Assembly: GCA_026315105.1 (NCBI GenBank)
Contig: CM048744.1
Span: forward strand, 371,588,159 to 371,652,158
Length of the DNA: 64,000 nucleotides
Source: Locusta migratoria
Lineage: Eukaryota > Arthropoda > Insecta > Orthoptera > Acrididae
Direction of reading: 5' to 3'
This document shows positions 23,531 to 34,547 of the stretch, one piece after another. Every line of letters begins with the position of its first letter. Positions within the stretch are counted from its first letter, which is position 1. Under the pieces are notes generated by a model. The model was not told the origin of the DNA, made no database searches, and worked only from the letters and a program-made list of their open reading frames with translations. A program made the position numbers and the translations under genes.

Positions 23531-23806
23531 TATTTCATCTCAATTTTACCCATTCCTCCTCTACTGTTTTATTTTCCCCTGTTTCTGTCCATTGTTGCCT
23601 AAAGCTCCCTCTGAAATTCTTAAGAACCTCAGGTTCCTTCAATTTATCCAGGTCCCATCTCCTTATTTTCCTACCTTTTTGTAGTTTCTTCAGTTTCAGC
23701 CTACAGTTCATAACCAACAAGTTATGGTCAGAGTCTATATCTGCCCCTGGGTATGTCTAACACTGTAAAACCAGGTTCCGAAATCTATGTCTTACCATTA
23801 TAAAAT

Positions 23807-24445
23807 CTATCTGGTATCTCCTGGTCTCTTCCATGTATACAACCTTCTTTTGTGATTCTTGAACCAGGTGTTTGTTATAACTAAATTATGTTCTGTGCAA
23901 AATTCTACCAGGCGGCTTCCTCTTTCATTCCTTTTGCCCAGACCATATTCACCTACTATCTTCCCTTCCCTTCCTTGTCCTACTACCGAATTCCAGTCTC
24001 CCATAACAATTAAGTTTTCCTCTCCCTTAATTGTCTGAATAATTTCCTTTAGCTCCTCATATATTTCTTCGATTTCCTCATCATCGGCAGAGCTAGTTGG
24101 CATATAAACCTGTACTACTGTTGTCGGTGTTGGCTTCGTATCTATCTTGACAATGATAATGCGATCACTGTGCTGGTCATAGTAGTTTACCCACATTCCT
24201 ATTTTCTTATTCATTATCAATCCTACTCCTGTGATACCGCCAATTGATTTTGTATTTATAAGCCTGTACTCACCTGACCAGAAATCCTGTTCATCCTGCC
24301 ACCGAACTTCACTAATCCCCACTATATCTAACTTCGACCTCTCCATTTCCCTTTTTAAATTTTCTAATTTTCCTACTCGATTAAGGGATCTAACATTCCA
24401 CGCTCCGACCCGTAGAACGCCAGTATTGTCTTTCCTGATGATCAC
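23807..24445 (-). pseudogene. RTE-like LINE endonuclease
   Basis: A 212-codon open frame starting MIIRKDNTG. Motifs in order: VGAWNVRSLN (active-site N), VGISEVRW (active-site E), TTVVQVYMPTSSADD, and NLIVMGDWNSVVG (D and N). It is of the class often annotated in insects as craniofacial development protein 2-like, which is in fact LINE endonuclease. The frame is clean but the downstream polyprotein is broken, and the frame stops within a YTWKRPGD block where the final SxNQID part should follow. Confidence 0.93.
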
Positions 24446-24845
24446 ATCCTCCTGAGTAGTCCCCGCCCGGAGATCCGAATGGGGGGACTATTTTACCTCC
24501 GGAAAATTTTACCCAAGAGGATGCCATCATCATATGTTCATACAGTAGAGCTGCATGTCCTCGGGAAAGGTAATGGCTGTAGTTTCCCCCTGCTTTCAGC
24601 CGTTCGCAGTAGCTGTGTGGCAAAGCCACATTAGCTGATGTTACAAGGCAAGCTCAGTCAATCATACAGACTGTTGCCCCTGTAACTACTGAAAAGGCTG
24701 CTGCCCCTCTTCAGGAGCCACACGTTTTTTCTGGCCTCTCCACAGATACCCCTCCGCTGTGGTTACACCTACGGTACGGCTATCTGTATCGTTGAGGCAC
24801 GCAAGCCACCCCACCTCGGTAATGTCTGTGGTTCATGGGAGTGGA

Positions 24846-25576
24846 TAATGGATAAAAATTTTCAAAAAAGGAGTATTGTGTTTCCGGGTAAATGTCTCAA
24901 GAATATAGTCGAAATTTGAGCCATTTGTTATGGTTATTTATTTATTTATTTGTGGTATATGAAGTTTTGCAGGAACTGGCATGAACAACTCATGCAAAAA
25001 TCCCAAAGCCTTGTTCATTGTTGGTATTGAATAAAGAAATTTATTTTTGTTGCTAAGAATATTTGAAAGGCTGCTATATTCAAAGATAAGCATTATTTCT
25101 CTGTTCTTCATTGCATCATATATTAAAATTCAGAGGTCGAAATTCGGAAAGAAAGTAGTCTCATCTACTACAGTTCTTCCCTCCTGCCCCCTCCTTGGTT
25201 TTATTGATAATGCAGAGGTTTGAAGGCCAATACTTATCCTTGAACCTACAAAACATGCTGAGTGCTGCTTATATTCAACAGCAAAAGTTAGTTATGAAGG
25301 CTCTGACCTCAATTTTTCAGAGCTGCCAGTTAACTTTGCATCCAATTCTAAGATGCAGGTGGTCTTTTAAAACCCGAAAATGAGAGAAAATATGCAGCTC
25401 AGAATCAGAATAAATATAGTATTTTAGGTCTGAAGTTGTTTATTAAATTCTAACTTATTAGGTAGCATTTAAACATCTTTGAATTTCTTTGTACAAGGGT
25501 ACATGAACTTCCTCACTGGAATTAAGGTGATATAACTAGACATTGAATAATAAATTAATAAAATTAAATGTTTTAC
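24846..25576. other. Intron sequence, no gene recognised
   Basis: A short (TATT)n run sits near 24939-24957. Otherwise unique AT-rich sequence up to the UBE4A exon. Confidence 0.35.
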
Positions 25577-25736
25577 CTTAAAATTTTTCTTCTTGGGTCC
25601 AACTAGATGACAGAGGAAATAATTTAGCATTGCAGCAATTCGATCAACCATTGTAGGATGTGTGAAAATTGAAGTTATTTCTGATGTTAAAAATTCCAAT
25701 GTATGTATCGTTTCACGGCCTAAGATATTATCAAAT
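25577..25736 (-). CDS. UBE4A: UBE4A exon (Ufd2 core)
   Basis: Minus-strand exon of 160 nt between a TATTACAG acceptor and a GTAAAA donor. One base completes the arginine codon of the previous exon; the remaining 53 codons begin [20 protein letters not shown] and include [20 protein letters not shown]. The block with MLNYFL and LVGPK is a hallmark of the Ufd2 core. The exon ends at a codon boundary, matching the phase of the next exon at 17581. Confidence 0.95.
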
Positions 25737-26359
25737 CTGTAATACAGAAATTAATAAATGTCATTATAGTATTCAAATAACAAAAACTATTAGTTCAAAT
25801 ACTGAGAATTTTTTATCTTGAGGGAATATTTGTTAGAATACATACAAAATCTTTAATTCAGACATCACATGTTCTTCAACAATAGTAAGCACAACAAATA
25901 CCCTGGGTTCAGATACCAAAGGAGACATGTAAAGCCTTCAGTAATCTGAATCATCCAGTGTTTGCATAATGTTGGAAAATAGGACAGTTTTCAGCCATTC
26001 TACATAACCCTATTATTAATTGCTGGTAGCCAAGCAAACTATTTCATTATTGAGCTCTTAGGTATGTTGAAATTTTGTAATTGAATCTAGAAGTTGCATA
26101 TTGTTTCCAGTCTCTTGAAAATAAGGACATGGTCCAGCACATAATCCTCTGCCTGACATTTAGTCTTGCTGAGCTGGCTCAATTGTGAACTAGCATTGTG
26201 TGTTGCAAAGCCTCCAAAGACGTCTTCAGCAATGGAAGACAAAGTGTAAAGCAGAAAATTACACCCTGGACTATGGCCTCATTCCCAAGAAACTATCACC
26301 AATAATTAAAATTTCTTCAACAGAGAAAATGAATTATTCATTGCAGTTTAACTTTTAGA
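25737..26359. other. Intron sequence upstream of UBE4A exon, nothing recognised
   Basis: Start of the 20.4-kb intron read on the plus strand. No coding or repeat signature was recognised. Confidence 0.3.
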
Positions 26360-27180
26360 GATTTTTGTGAGTAGTGAGAAGTCCCTTACCCAATAAGTTG
26401 AAGGCCTCACAAGACCACTCACAGACAAACATTATTCTCCAGACCAAGTCCCCAAACATTTCCCATGCCACATCCTCACATACCATCCAGTCCCCCTCCA
26501 CCTCCAATAATCAGCCAAAAAGGAGTGTCCCTCCTGTCACTCAATACCACCCCAGACTGGAACAACTAAACCAAATCTTACATCAGAGCTTTGATTATCT
26601 TTTGTTATGCTCTGAATTTAGGGCTGTTCTACTAAAGATCCTTACAAACCCTCATAAAGTGGTGTTCCATCACCCACCCCATCACCACAACATCCTATTC
26701 CATCCCTATGCCACTTCCAAACCCAATCCCTTACCATAGGGATCATATCTGAGTGATTTGCAAAGTCTGCTGCAATCATTGCACAGCCTTTTACTTTGGT
26801 ATGGCTACAAACCATTTGTCCATCAAAATGAGTGGCCACCATCAAACTGTGGCCAAAAGCAATATAGATCGACCTGAGGTGGAGTGTGCAGTTGAGCACA
26901 ACAAACCTGATTTTAATGGCTGCTTTATAACCCAGGCCTTCTTGATTCTTTCCACAGTTGCCACCGCCGCCGCCGCTGCTGCTGCCACCACAACCACCAC
27001 CCCCACCAGCTCTTCTGTACTGGGCAAATGGAATTTCTCCCTACAATACATTTTATGGTCCTGCAACCAACCTGGCCTTAATCCTATTTCACTCACGTCC
27101 AATAGGCCCCCTCCTCGCTCTTTTAAATTAATGTCCATCTCCATCGGGACTATGCTTAGTAACGCACTGTGGTGTTCAAA
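26360..27180 (+). mobile_element. Penelope-like element fragment with GIY-YIG region
   Basis: Plus-strand frame 26374-26739 carries QYHPRLEQLNQILHQSFDYL and HNILFHPYATSKPNPLP (PLE linker); frame 26753-27196 carries CTAFYFGMATNHLSIKMSGH (GIY-YIG), with R replaced by K, and ends with a C-terminal block (LGKWNFSLQYILWSC, QPGLNPIS). A trinucleotide-repeat expansion at 26960-27005 adds runs of alanine and threonine just before the C-terminal block. The reverse transcriptase is absent. Confidence 0.82.
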
Positions 27181-28389
27181 CAAATCTTCGGATTGATGAC
27201 TGATTCACATTTACCAGTTTCTTGTGTAACTCTTATAATTACAATACCATCAATAAAGCAGGTTCACAATTACTACAGGTGTGTGGACTATATTTGGCAG
27301 TTGCATTTGGACTGATAATGTGTTGGAAAACAATTGATTTTTACCCAGAAGGTGGAAAGACAGGTATTATGTATCCAAAAAGATAAATAAACAAATAAAT
27401 AAACAGAATAAGCACCTTTTCTTTCTGTTAGTGGCTCTGACACATACTAGGTACCCATTAATAAAACATAAATTGTTTCATTAACTAAACTGAAACCATT
27501 TCACTCACATAGTACAAAATATTCATTTTCACACTGCAGTACAACAGAGTTTCCAGCTATGGTACTGCAGTTGCTAATGCAACAAGATGGTATTTTATTT
27601 AAAAGGTTGGTATATATTGATACATTATTGATATATAATGTCAGAAACATAGTGAAGGCCAGGTTTCTACTGGTTCTGACCTTGGGATCCTGTAATGAAA
27701 CAAGCAAAATTGCTTGTTCCACTGGATACTGGGTCACAAAAGGAAAGAAATCATGAATAATAGTTATTGATATTTAAAAATATTTGAAATCTTAGATTTA
27801 GTTGAGTCAGTCATATAGTGTGCGCAAGTCTCTTGATCTTTATGCAGATCGAACAGTGCACAGCGGACGAGTGGTGAAATTGTCAAAGACATTAGAAATG
27901 CAGCAACGTGGACAGCGAAAAAATGTCATGGAGAAACAAACTTCCACTGAACATTAAAAACAATACTTGTTGAAATAAGAAATGCATTTTAAGGAGATAT
28001 GAAAAACGCCTATGGACAAAAAGTTGATATATGTGTTTTTATGAGATGTTTCATGTATAAGGACATGATTATTATGAACATTTTGTGGTTTATGGTGTTG
28101 AAAATAGAGTTTATTGTCAAATGCAACAGTCTGTTTCCGTCTCTTTATTTTGAAATATACTATATAATACATGAAATTGATTGTTACAAGAAGATCCCTT
28201 ATTCTGCAGAAGATTGGATTATATCGAAGTCTGTGATGCCAATAATATTTGTTACACGGTTACAAGATTACTAAAGAAGATTTAAAACGGCAAGCAAATC
28301 ACAAAGTTACGTTTACTTTTAAAGCTGTGGGCTAAAAGGAAATTGCTTTATACATTCTAGCTCACAAAATTTATTACATCAAATTTGGA
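27181..28389. other. Intron sequence, no gene recognised
   Basis: AT-rich; short open frames without recognisable motifs. A run of AAATAAATAAAC units lies near 27384-27405. Confidence 0.3.
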
Positions 28390-29154
28390 GGGTAATCGAT
28401 TTATGTCTAGCCAAAGCAGTAAATCAAATATTCAAGTAGTTAAAGATAATCTGAAACAGGATGATCAAAAGTTAGAAATTTGAATCATGGAAACAGAAAA
28501 CCGTGTTTCAATCTTAGAAGAAATTAAAGACTCAGAAACCGATTTAAGGATACCAGGGTTACCTCAGAGTTTAAAAGAACAGGTATTGGAAATAGTGGAT
28601 GCCAAAATTTCAGAAAAAGGTGATGTTATTAGTGCAAGTACACACTCAAATGGGAAAAGTATTGAACAGCAAAAAGAAATTAAAAGATTGTGGGAAACCT
28701 TAGAAAACACAAGAAAGTAAGATGTCTGGAAATGGTGTAAGCAGTTAAGTGGAAGAAATTCAGCTAAGTTGGAGTGGTTTGAATTTGTCTAAACAATTCC
28801 CAAAATGTAAGCCAGATGGTTGAAGTTCACCCGATTCACTTGTTGAGGGTTTTTGCTAGGTCATTAACTAAAAACTGGGAAGATCATAGAAAGATAGATT
28901 TTGCCTTTGGTTATTTAATAAGAGAAGCGGCAGACTGGGCAAATACTCATTTTGAAGAATTTACCTCATGGGCAGACTTTGCTGAAAAATTTGAACAAAA
29001 ATATTGGTCCACTAGTGCCCAAGAAAAGCTGGTACTAGAATTACTAGATCCTAAATATTATATCGGATCATGGGTTAGTTACAAGAAATATATTGAATGG
29101 CATTTAACAAAATCTAAGTATCTAGATAATCCAAAAATAAAAATAGAAAACAGA
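28390..29154 (+). pseudogene. Retroelement gag fragment
   Basis: Plus-strand frames 28487-28720 and 28816-29157. The second reads VHPIHLLRVFARSLTKNWED, then LIREAADWANTHFEEF and FAEKFEQKYWSTSAQEKLVL, which resembles the capsid-like region of LTR-retrotransposon Gag proteins (a W-rich block, then a YW before a charged helix). The first frame is charged and heptad-like, as expected upstream of capsid. The fragment is cut off at about 29154 by a PLE terminal segment and is not clearly part of the Gypsy element that follows. Confidence 0.6.
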
Positions 29155-29410
29155 TGACTTACCAAAAGAACCGGCTCGTCGATAGAAACAAATAAAATAA
29201 ATAAAATCACACACAAACACACATACAAGCTTTCGCAGCCTAGCTGCTTCGTCAGGCAGAAGGGAAGGAGAGGGAAAAAGGAATGATGAGGGTTTCAAGG
29301 GAGTGGATAAGGAGTCATTCCAATCCCGGGACAGGAAAGACTTACCTTGGGGGGAAAAAAAGAGGGTAAACAAAAACACACACACCCACACATTTACACA
29401 GACACAGTAT
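29155..29410 (-). mobile_element. PLE terminal (pLTR-like) fragment
   Basis: Minus-orientation copy of the sequence seen at 55140-55706: GAACCGGCTCGTCGATAGA, then CA repeats, CAAGCTTTCGCAGCC, CTGCTTCGTCAGGCAGAAGG, and CAATCCCGGGACAGGAAAG. It separates the gag fragment from the Gypsy pol region. Confidence 0.8.
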
Positions 29411-29432
29411 TCCTACTGCATGCAGCCCGCGC

Positions 29433-31110
29433 ATGCGCAAACGCAGCAAACAAGCTGTATCAGACTTTGCCCACATTCGTGCACCTGTCGAGCGCCACAA
29501 CCAAAAACTTTTTGTGACTCTTTCCATAGGAACTAAGACTGTGCAATTTCAGCTTGATACTGGTTCCGCTATCACATTAATTAATAAAGATACTTATGAA
29601 CTTTTGGGTTTGCCAAAATTGTCGCCGTGTCAACAAGTGCTAACGGCATATACAGGTCAAAATATTCCTGGGAACGCCTCTTTTCAAGGTGTAACAAAAA
29701 CAGTTGCTTTTGTAGTTGTTCAGGCCAAATCTACACAGAACATTTTTGGACTAGATGCATTCGACTTGTTTGGCTTATCAATTTAAAGAGATGTCCTTCA
29801 AATTTCGTCAGTAGTGCCTCAGGACAAAATCAATGCATTGTGTGACAAATATAGTGACTTGTTTTTGCCGGAACTAGGTTGCGCAAAAGACTTCGTGGCA
29901 TATGTAATTTTAAAAAAATCTGCAGTACCAAAATTTCGTAAAGCTAGACCAGTGCCTACCGCAATTCGTGATAAAGTTGCCAAAGAACTTAAACGTTGGC
30001 AAGATAGTGGGGTGATTTCTCCTATTTCTGCGAGTCAGTGGGCCTCGCCTTTAGTCATTATAACCAAGCCATCAGGAAGACTTCGTCTCTGTGCGGACTT
30101 CAAATCAACAGTGAACAGTCAAATAATTGTAGACACATACCCTCTGCCCAGACCTGATGAACTGATGGACAAATTAGGACAGTCTCGCTTCTTTTCTAAG
30201 ATTGATTTAGCAGAGACAGACTTACAGATTCCGCTTGATGACAAATCAAAAAAGTATTTCATCATTAATACTCACATGGGCCTTTTTCAGTTTCAACGCC
30301 TACCCATTGGCAGTTCTTCAGCCCCGCTATTTTTCAGCGATTTTTGGAACAACTGACAGTTTCTGTACCGTGTTGCTCGAACTATTTAGATGATATTGTG
30401 GTCTCAGTGCGCACAGTAGAAAAACATTTATCAAACCTGGAGTGCATTTTCAAAGTATTGACTGCAGCAGGTCTACATTGCAATAAAGCAAAGTGTTCAT
30501 TTTTCCAGACTGAAATAGAGTACTTAGGCTATGTGATAAATGCCCAAGGAATCCATCCCTTACAGTCACATCTTCAAGCAATCCCCTTACAGTCACATCT
30601 TCGAGCAATCAAAGACTTGCCTCCTCCTAAGAATGTGCATGAATTGCAAGCAGTAATGGGAATGCTTAACTATTATTTCAGGTTTATTCCCAATGCCTCT
30701 CAGATTCCAGCTCCACTGCATTGCTTATGTAGGAAAAACATTCCTTTTGTGTGGTCTAAAGAATGCCAGGTTGCCTTTGACAAATTAAAGTCTGCACTAT
30801 TCAGTGATGCATGTTTAATTCCCTTTGACCCACAGAAGCCTGTAGTGTTAGCAATGGATGCCTTGTCGTACGGTCTGGGTGCAGTAATCTCACATCATAT
30901 TGGATCTCACGATCGACCTATTGCCTTTGCATCCAAGTTTCTGACACCAACGCAAAACAATTACAGTCAGATAGAAAAGTAGGCCTTAGCAATCATTTTC
31001 GGCGTCACAAAGTTTCATCATTATCTCAATGGCAGAAAATTCTCTTTATTGACAGACCACAAGCCTCTCACGTCGTACTTCTCACCCACAAAGCCAATTC
31101 CGCCATGAAC
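29433..31110 (+). pseudogene. Gypsy protease, reverse transcriptase and RNase H
   Basis: Frame 29433-29786 holds the aspartic protease with QLDTGSAITLINK (active-site DTG intact). A stop follows, then frame 29814-30356 starts reverse transcriptase (KARPVPTAIRDKVAKELKRW, RLRLCADFKSTVN, FFSKIDLAETDLQIPLDD). A frameshift near 30340 leads to frame 30344-30982 with the catalytic YLDDIVVS (about 30381-30405) and the thumb and RNase H (VLAMDALSYGLGAVISHH, IAFASKFLT). Where the family has an EKEA block the third codon is a stop (about 30980); a second stop lies near 31107. The product would be non-functional. Confidence 0.92.
30553..30609 (+). repeat. 27-bp tandem duplication in Gypsy reverse transcriptase
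   Basis: The unit CCTTACAGTCACATCTTC...CAATC is present twice in a row with one or two differences and adds nine residues (PLQSHLxAI repeated) to the connection between palm and RNase H. It keeps the frame. Confidence 0.9.
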
Positions 31111-31135
31111 GGCACAAAACCTTCAGAGATGGTCC

Positions 31136-32382
31136 TTGATATTATCTACCACTAAACATGCCAATGCGGACACACTTTCCATACTTCCGGGTGGCCACGA
31201 TGTGTCGTTTGATTCTTCAGAAATGGCATGTTGCCAGATAGAGTATAGAGACACTTCTGCTGTCGCAGACTTCCCTTTGAACTCTCGTCGGGTTGCACAG
31301 GAAACAGCTGCGGATGCGGACCTAGGTGTGGTAGCACGTTTTGTTCGCTCTGGGTGGCCTGCCAGAGGCAAAGACATTGATTGGCCTCTGGTTCGACGTT
31401 ATTTTGCACAACGTCATGCATTGTCTTTAAGTAAGGGTGTTTTGTTGTTGCATACCGACAACGACCAAACAAGAGTGATGGTTCCTCGTTCCCTGCAACG
31501 CGAAGTGTTACGCCTCCTGCATCAAGGACATTGGGGTATTGTTAGGACAAATCAACTGGCCAGACGTCATTGTACCTGGGTTGGTATGGACGCCCAGATA
31601 GAGAGCATGACATCACAGTGTACAGTTTGTGCGGAACATCAGGTGGCTCCTCCGCAACGTTTCTCAGACAGGCCATCCCCCAAGGGACCATGGCAATGGT
31701 TACACTTTGACTTTGCTGGACCTTTCTGGAATACGCGCTGGTTAGTTGTTGTAGATGCTTTCAGCAAGTTTTCTTTCGTGATTGCCATGAACTCAACGAC
31801 AGCATCTAGTGTGCCTTAACATCTGTGTTTTGCATCGAAGGTTTGCCTGAAACTATCGTTAGTGACAATGGACCTCAGTTTGTTAGTGCGGAATTTGAAC
31901 AGTTTTGTCGTGTGAATGGCATTCAACATATCACCACCGCACCTTTTCACCCTCAGTCCAATGGTGAAGCAGAACATTTCGTTCGAACATTCAAATTTCA
32001 CATGGAAAAGATGAAAGGTCAGCACTCCAGGCAGCAAGCTCTTCAAATTTTCCTGTCTACGTATCGGTGCATGCCACGTGACAGCCCGTCTCCCGCTGAG
32101 CTGCTACACGGCCGCCGTCACTGCACTCTCCTTCACCTGCTGCAGCCTCCCACACACCGAGTCGGTTCGTATGGCGCTTCGCGTTTTCAGGTTTCTACGC
32201 CAGTGCTGTACAGGGTGTTTGCTGGAAAGAAAACATGGATGCTGGGCACCATTCAGCACCATTCAGCACGTGCTCGGTCGCAATATGTATGTTGTACGTT
32301 CTTCCACAGGGTCGGAGCTGAGGCGCCACACAAACATAATTGCGCCTCCACAGGCCGCGCGATCCTGTCTCGGGTTTCTTGA
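31136..32382 (+). pseudogene. Gypsy integrase region
   Basis: Frame 31136-31819 carries the integrase zinc-binding block (HWGIVRTNQLARRHC...CTVC) and the first catalytic aspartate (LHFDFAGPF). A stop and frame change near 31817 lead to frame 31825-32382 with the second aspartate (SDNGPQFVSAEF) and the glutamate (SNGEAEHFVRTFK). The DDE triad is thus present but split over two frames. A C-terminal chromatin-binding-like region (PVLYRVFAGKKTWMLGTI) follows. Confidence 0.9.
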
Positions 32383-32816
32383 TTCCAGACCCAGTTCACC
32401 GCCAGGGAGCACAGCCACATCGCTCGCCAATGGGTGCAGCCTCCCCGGACTACGAGATAGTCCCCATGGATGTAGATGCACCCCCCGTTGCAGTCTTCTC
32501 CGCCGCCGGTGGCACTGCAAATGACAGTGTCACCGAGAGGGACTCTGGGACCGTGCGTGTCCCCGCCGCCTGGGCCAACGCACCTCAGAAGATGACCTGC
32601 TCCCTCTGGGCAGAGGTGTTTGTCCTTCCCCTCGTTTTGGTGGGTTTTCTGGGGGATTGCAAGCTGGATACCGGGGCACAGACGGCGTCTCGATCCCAGC
32701 CTCTGCTACGACGCCCATCCCACCAGTAACCCCCCTGCCCAGGCCCTCCTCCCAGTGCCGCCGCCGTGGCCCTCAGCCCTACGCCACGATGGCGCGGCGG
32801 TTTGGAGGGGGAGGGG

Positions 32817-33265
32817 TGTGGTGTCGCACAAGTATGAAGTGCGCGCCACGTACTTTCGCCGCGCGCCCCATGCACGCATGGCGCGGCGTTCTTACGACGT
32901 CAGCCTCGAGAGCCCTCTGCTGCAACTCCGCTCATGGCCACGACTGCTGCGTCCTTCACTTGGGAATCAAATAGGCAGCAGTTAAGACTTGGCTATCGGA
33001 TAGGACTAGGAATCATCCGTAGGCAGGCCTCTATATAAACTATGTATCAGCATTCTGAAGTCATGAAATATGTAAAAGTTAAGTATTACCAAGACTCCAT
33101 GAAATAAATATCTCATTCTAATTTACTCTAGTGTTTCTAGTTTCTGCTGTCCCACTGGCTGGTCACCTCCGTACCTGCACACGCGTGCATCCTACTTCCT
33201 GTGTCGGTCTCTCTTTACTCGGCGACCGACACACAAGACAACCAGCGGAAGTGAGACATGAAAGT
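32817..33265 (+). repeat. 3' LTR of the first Gypsy element
   Basis: Starts TGTGGTGTCGCAC right after a G-rich polypurine tract. It has a TATA-like word (CTATATAAACT, about 33031) and a polyadenylation-like AATAAAT (about 33103). The end is uncertain because PLE sequence begins near 33270 without a clear target duplication. The opening resembles the LTR at 39951 (TGTTGTGGCG, and a shared GCGCCAC word). Confidence 0.7.
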
Positions 33266-33660
33266 AACATCTGCCCTATGCACCCTTCGACTACTATTTT
33301 CTCCAGTACCGTAACCCGGAAGGTGTACACAATGAAGTGCAGAGACACTTGCGATAGCTTACACTGTGAAGATTTCTATGTGGGAATGACCAGCAACAAA
33401 CTGTCCATTCGCATGAACGGTCACAGGCAGACAGTGCTTGTTGGTAATGAGGATCACCCTGTGGCTAAGCAAGCCTTGGTGCACAGCCAGCACCTCTTGG
33501 CACAGTATTACACCGTCTGGGTTATATGGATACTTCCCACTGACACCAACCTTTCAGAACTCCGGAGATGGGAACTTGCCCTTCAACATATTCTCTCTTC
33601 CCATTGCCCATCTGGTCTCAACCTTCATTCGTTTTAAATACCCACCCACCATTCTATAAC
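33266..33660 (+). mobile_element. Penelope-like element, GIY-YIG end
   Basis: Plus-strand frame (part of 33131-33637) reads CPMHPSTTIFSSTVTRKVYT, then a shortened segment, then FYVGMTSNKLSIRMNGHRQT and WILPTDTNLSELRRWELALQ, the GIY-YIG nuclease and C-terminus of PLEs. About ten residues before the nuclease, including the usual VIYQLTC, are deleted (around 33350). The conserved Y, R and H remain. It ends with a stop near 33637 and a pLTR-like tail follows. Confidence 0.85.
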
Positions 33661-33741
33661 ATCTTTGCCTCCAATCTCTGGATAGAGCTATCCAACTTTT
33701 CTTTGCATTTTGCATATGTCTGCCTTTGTGTGTGTGCGTGA

Positions 33742-33798
<57 letters not shown>

Positions 33799-33802
33799 TG
33801 AG

Positions 33803-33860
<58 letters not shown>

Positions 33861-34154
33861 TTTACCTATCCTTTTTCCCCAAAGGTAAGTCTTTCCTCTC
33901 CTGGGATTGGAATGACTCCTCACCCGCTCCTTTAAACCCACATTCTTTCCTTTTTCCCTGGTCTTTGCCTGAGGAAGCAACAAATGGCAGCAAAAGCTTG
34001 CATTGATGTGTGTTTGTGTTTTATTTGTGTTGCTGTCACATACCTGTGCTTCTTTTCCTGGTGAAGGAGCACAGGTATGTGATAGAAAACATAAATAAAA
34101 CAAACACAAACACACACAAAAGCAAGCTTTCGCAACCATCTGTTGCTTCCTCAC
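33661..34154. repeat. PLE terminal sequence forming a hairpin, with GT tracts
   Basis: After the PLE protein end come two long (GT)n tracts (about 33741-33795 and 33807-33858), a TTTCCCCAAAGGTAAGTC block and then a near-perfect inverted repeat: the arm 33972-34062 (GAGGAAGCAACA...CCTGTGCTTC) is mirrored by 34063-34154. The loop is only a few bases. The right arm ends exactly where Tigger coding sequence begins. Confidence 0.85.
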
Positions 34155-34375
34155 ATCTAACCATCTGTTTGATACACAAAAATTCTGTACACCTATTCTG
34201 ATGTCAATTTCCCAAGCCTTCTGTTGAAGAATATTCTCACTTACAGGAATGTAGCCTCTTCTTAGTCATGGACCCACTTTAAAAGAACATTTTTCCACAT
34301 CACTGAATGTCGAATTTCGAATGTTCTTCTTTTCAAATCCCATGGAAATGCTGGCTTCAGCATTTAATAGTGCTT

Positions 34376-34409
<34 letters not shown>

Positions 34410-34547
34410 CAATATGCTGAACAAAGATGATGGTGCTAAATCATACTTCTTCGCCATGTCCAAAAGTTTTGCATTATGATTGTCTTCCATGTCACGGATG
34501 ATGGTCAGTTTTTGTTTAATTGTGAGTTTCTTGCGCTTGCAGGCCAT
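34155..34547 (-). pseudogene. Tigger transposase DNA-binding domains
   Basis: Starts MACKRKKLTIKQKLTIIRDM, a psq-type helix-turn-helix, followed by AKKYDLAPSSLFSIL and an A-run that encodes extra lysines, then STFSDVEK, and a CENP-B-type second helix-turn-helix (RRGYIPVSENILQQKAWEI, then SNRWL). An in-frame stop (about 34267-34269) stands where relatives have W or another residue. The catalytic domain is missing. Confidence 0.85.

Larger units (their letters stand above)
21997..24845 (-). mobile_element. RTE-like LINE with intact-looking 5' end and internal deletion
   Basis: Minus-strand LINE. It has a 5' leader (about 24845-24450), an endonuclease frame (24445-23807), a linker (23720-23093), the start of the reverse transcriptase (23139-22636), the C-terminal region (22577-22027) and a (CAA)n tail seen as (TTG)n at 21997-22024. 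The central reverse-transcriptase palm with the catalytic aspartates is missing; the join is near 22645. RTE-type elements typically end in short simple repeats, as here. Confidence 0.9.
29411..33265 (+). mobile_element. Gypsy-type LTR retrotransposon, defective
   Basis: Plus-strand element with protease, reverse transcriptase, RNase H and integrase in Gypsy order, followed by a purine-rich tract (about 32801-32816) and a 3' LTR (from 32817). The 5' LTR and gag are missing; the left edge is a PLE end. At least three in-frame stops and two frameshifts break pol. No envelope gene is present. It is of the same lineage as the element at 35.4-40.3 kb (shared CCSNYLDDIVVS). Confidence 0.9.

Noticed and set aside
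33654..34154. A 166-codon open frame with histidine-threonine runs
   Set aside because: Microsatellite plus PLE terminal sequence read backwards.
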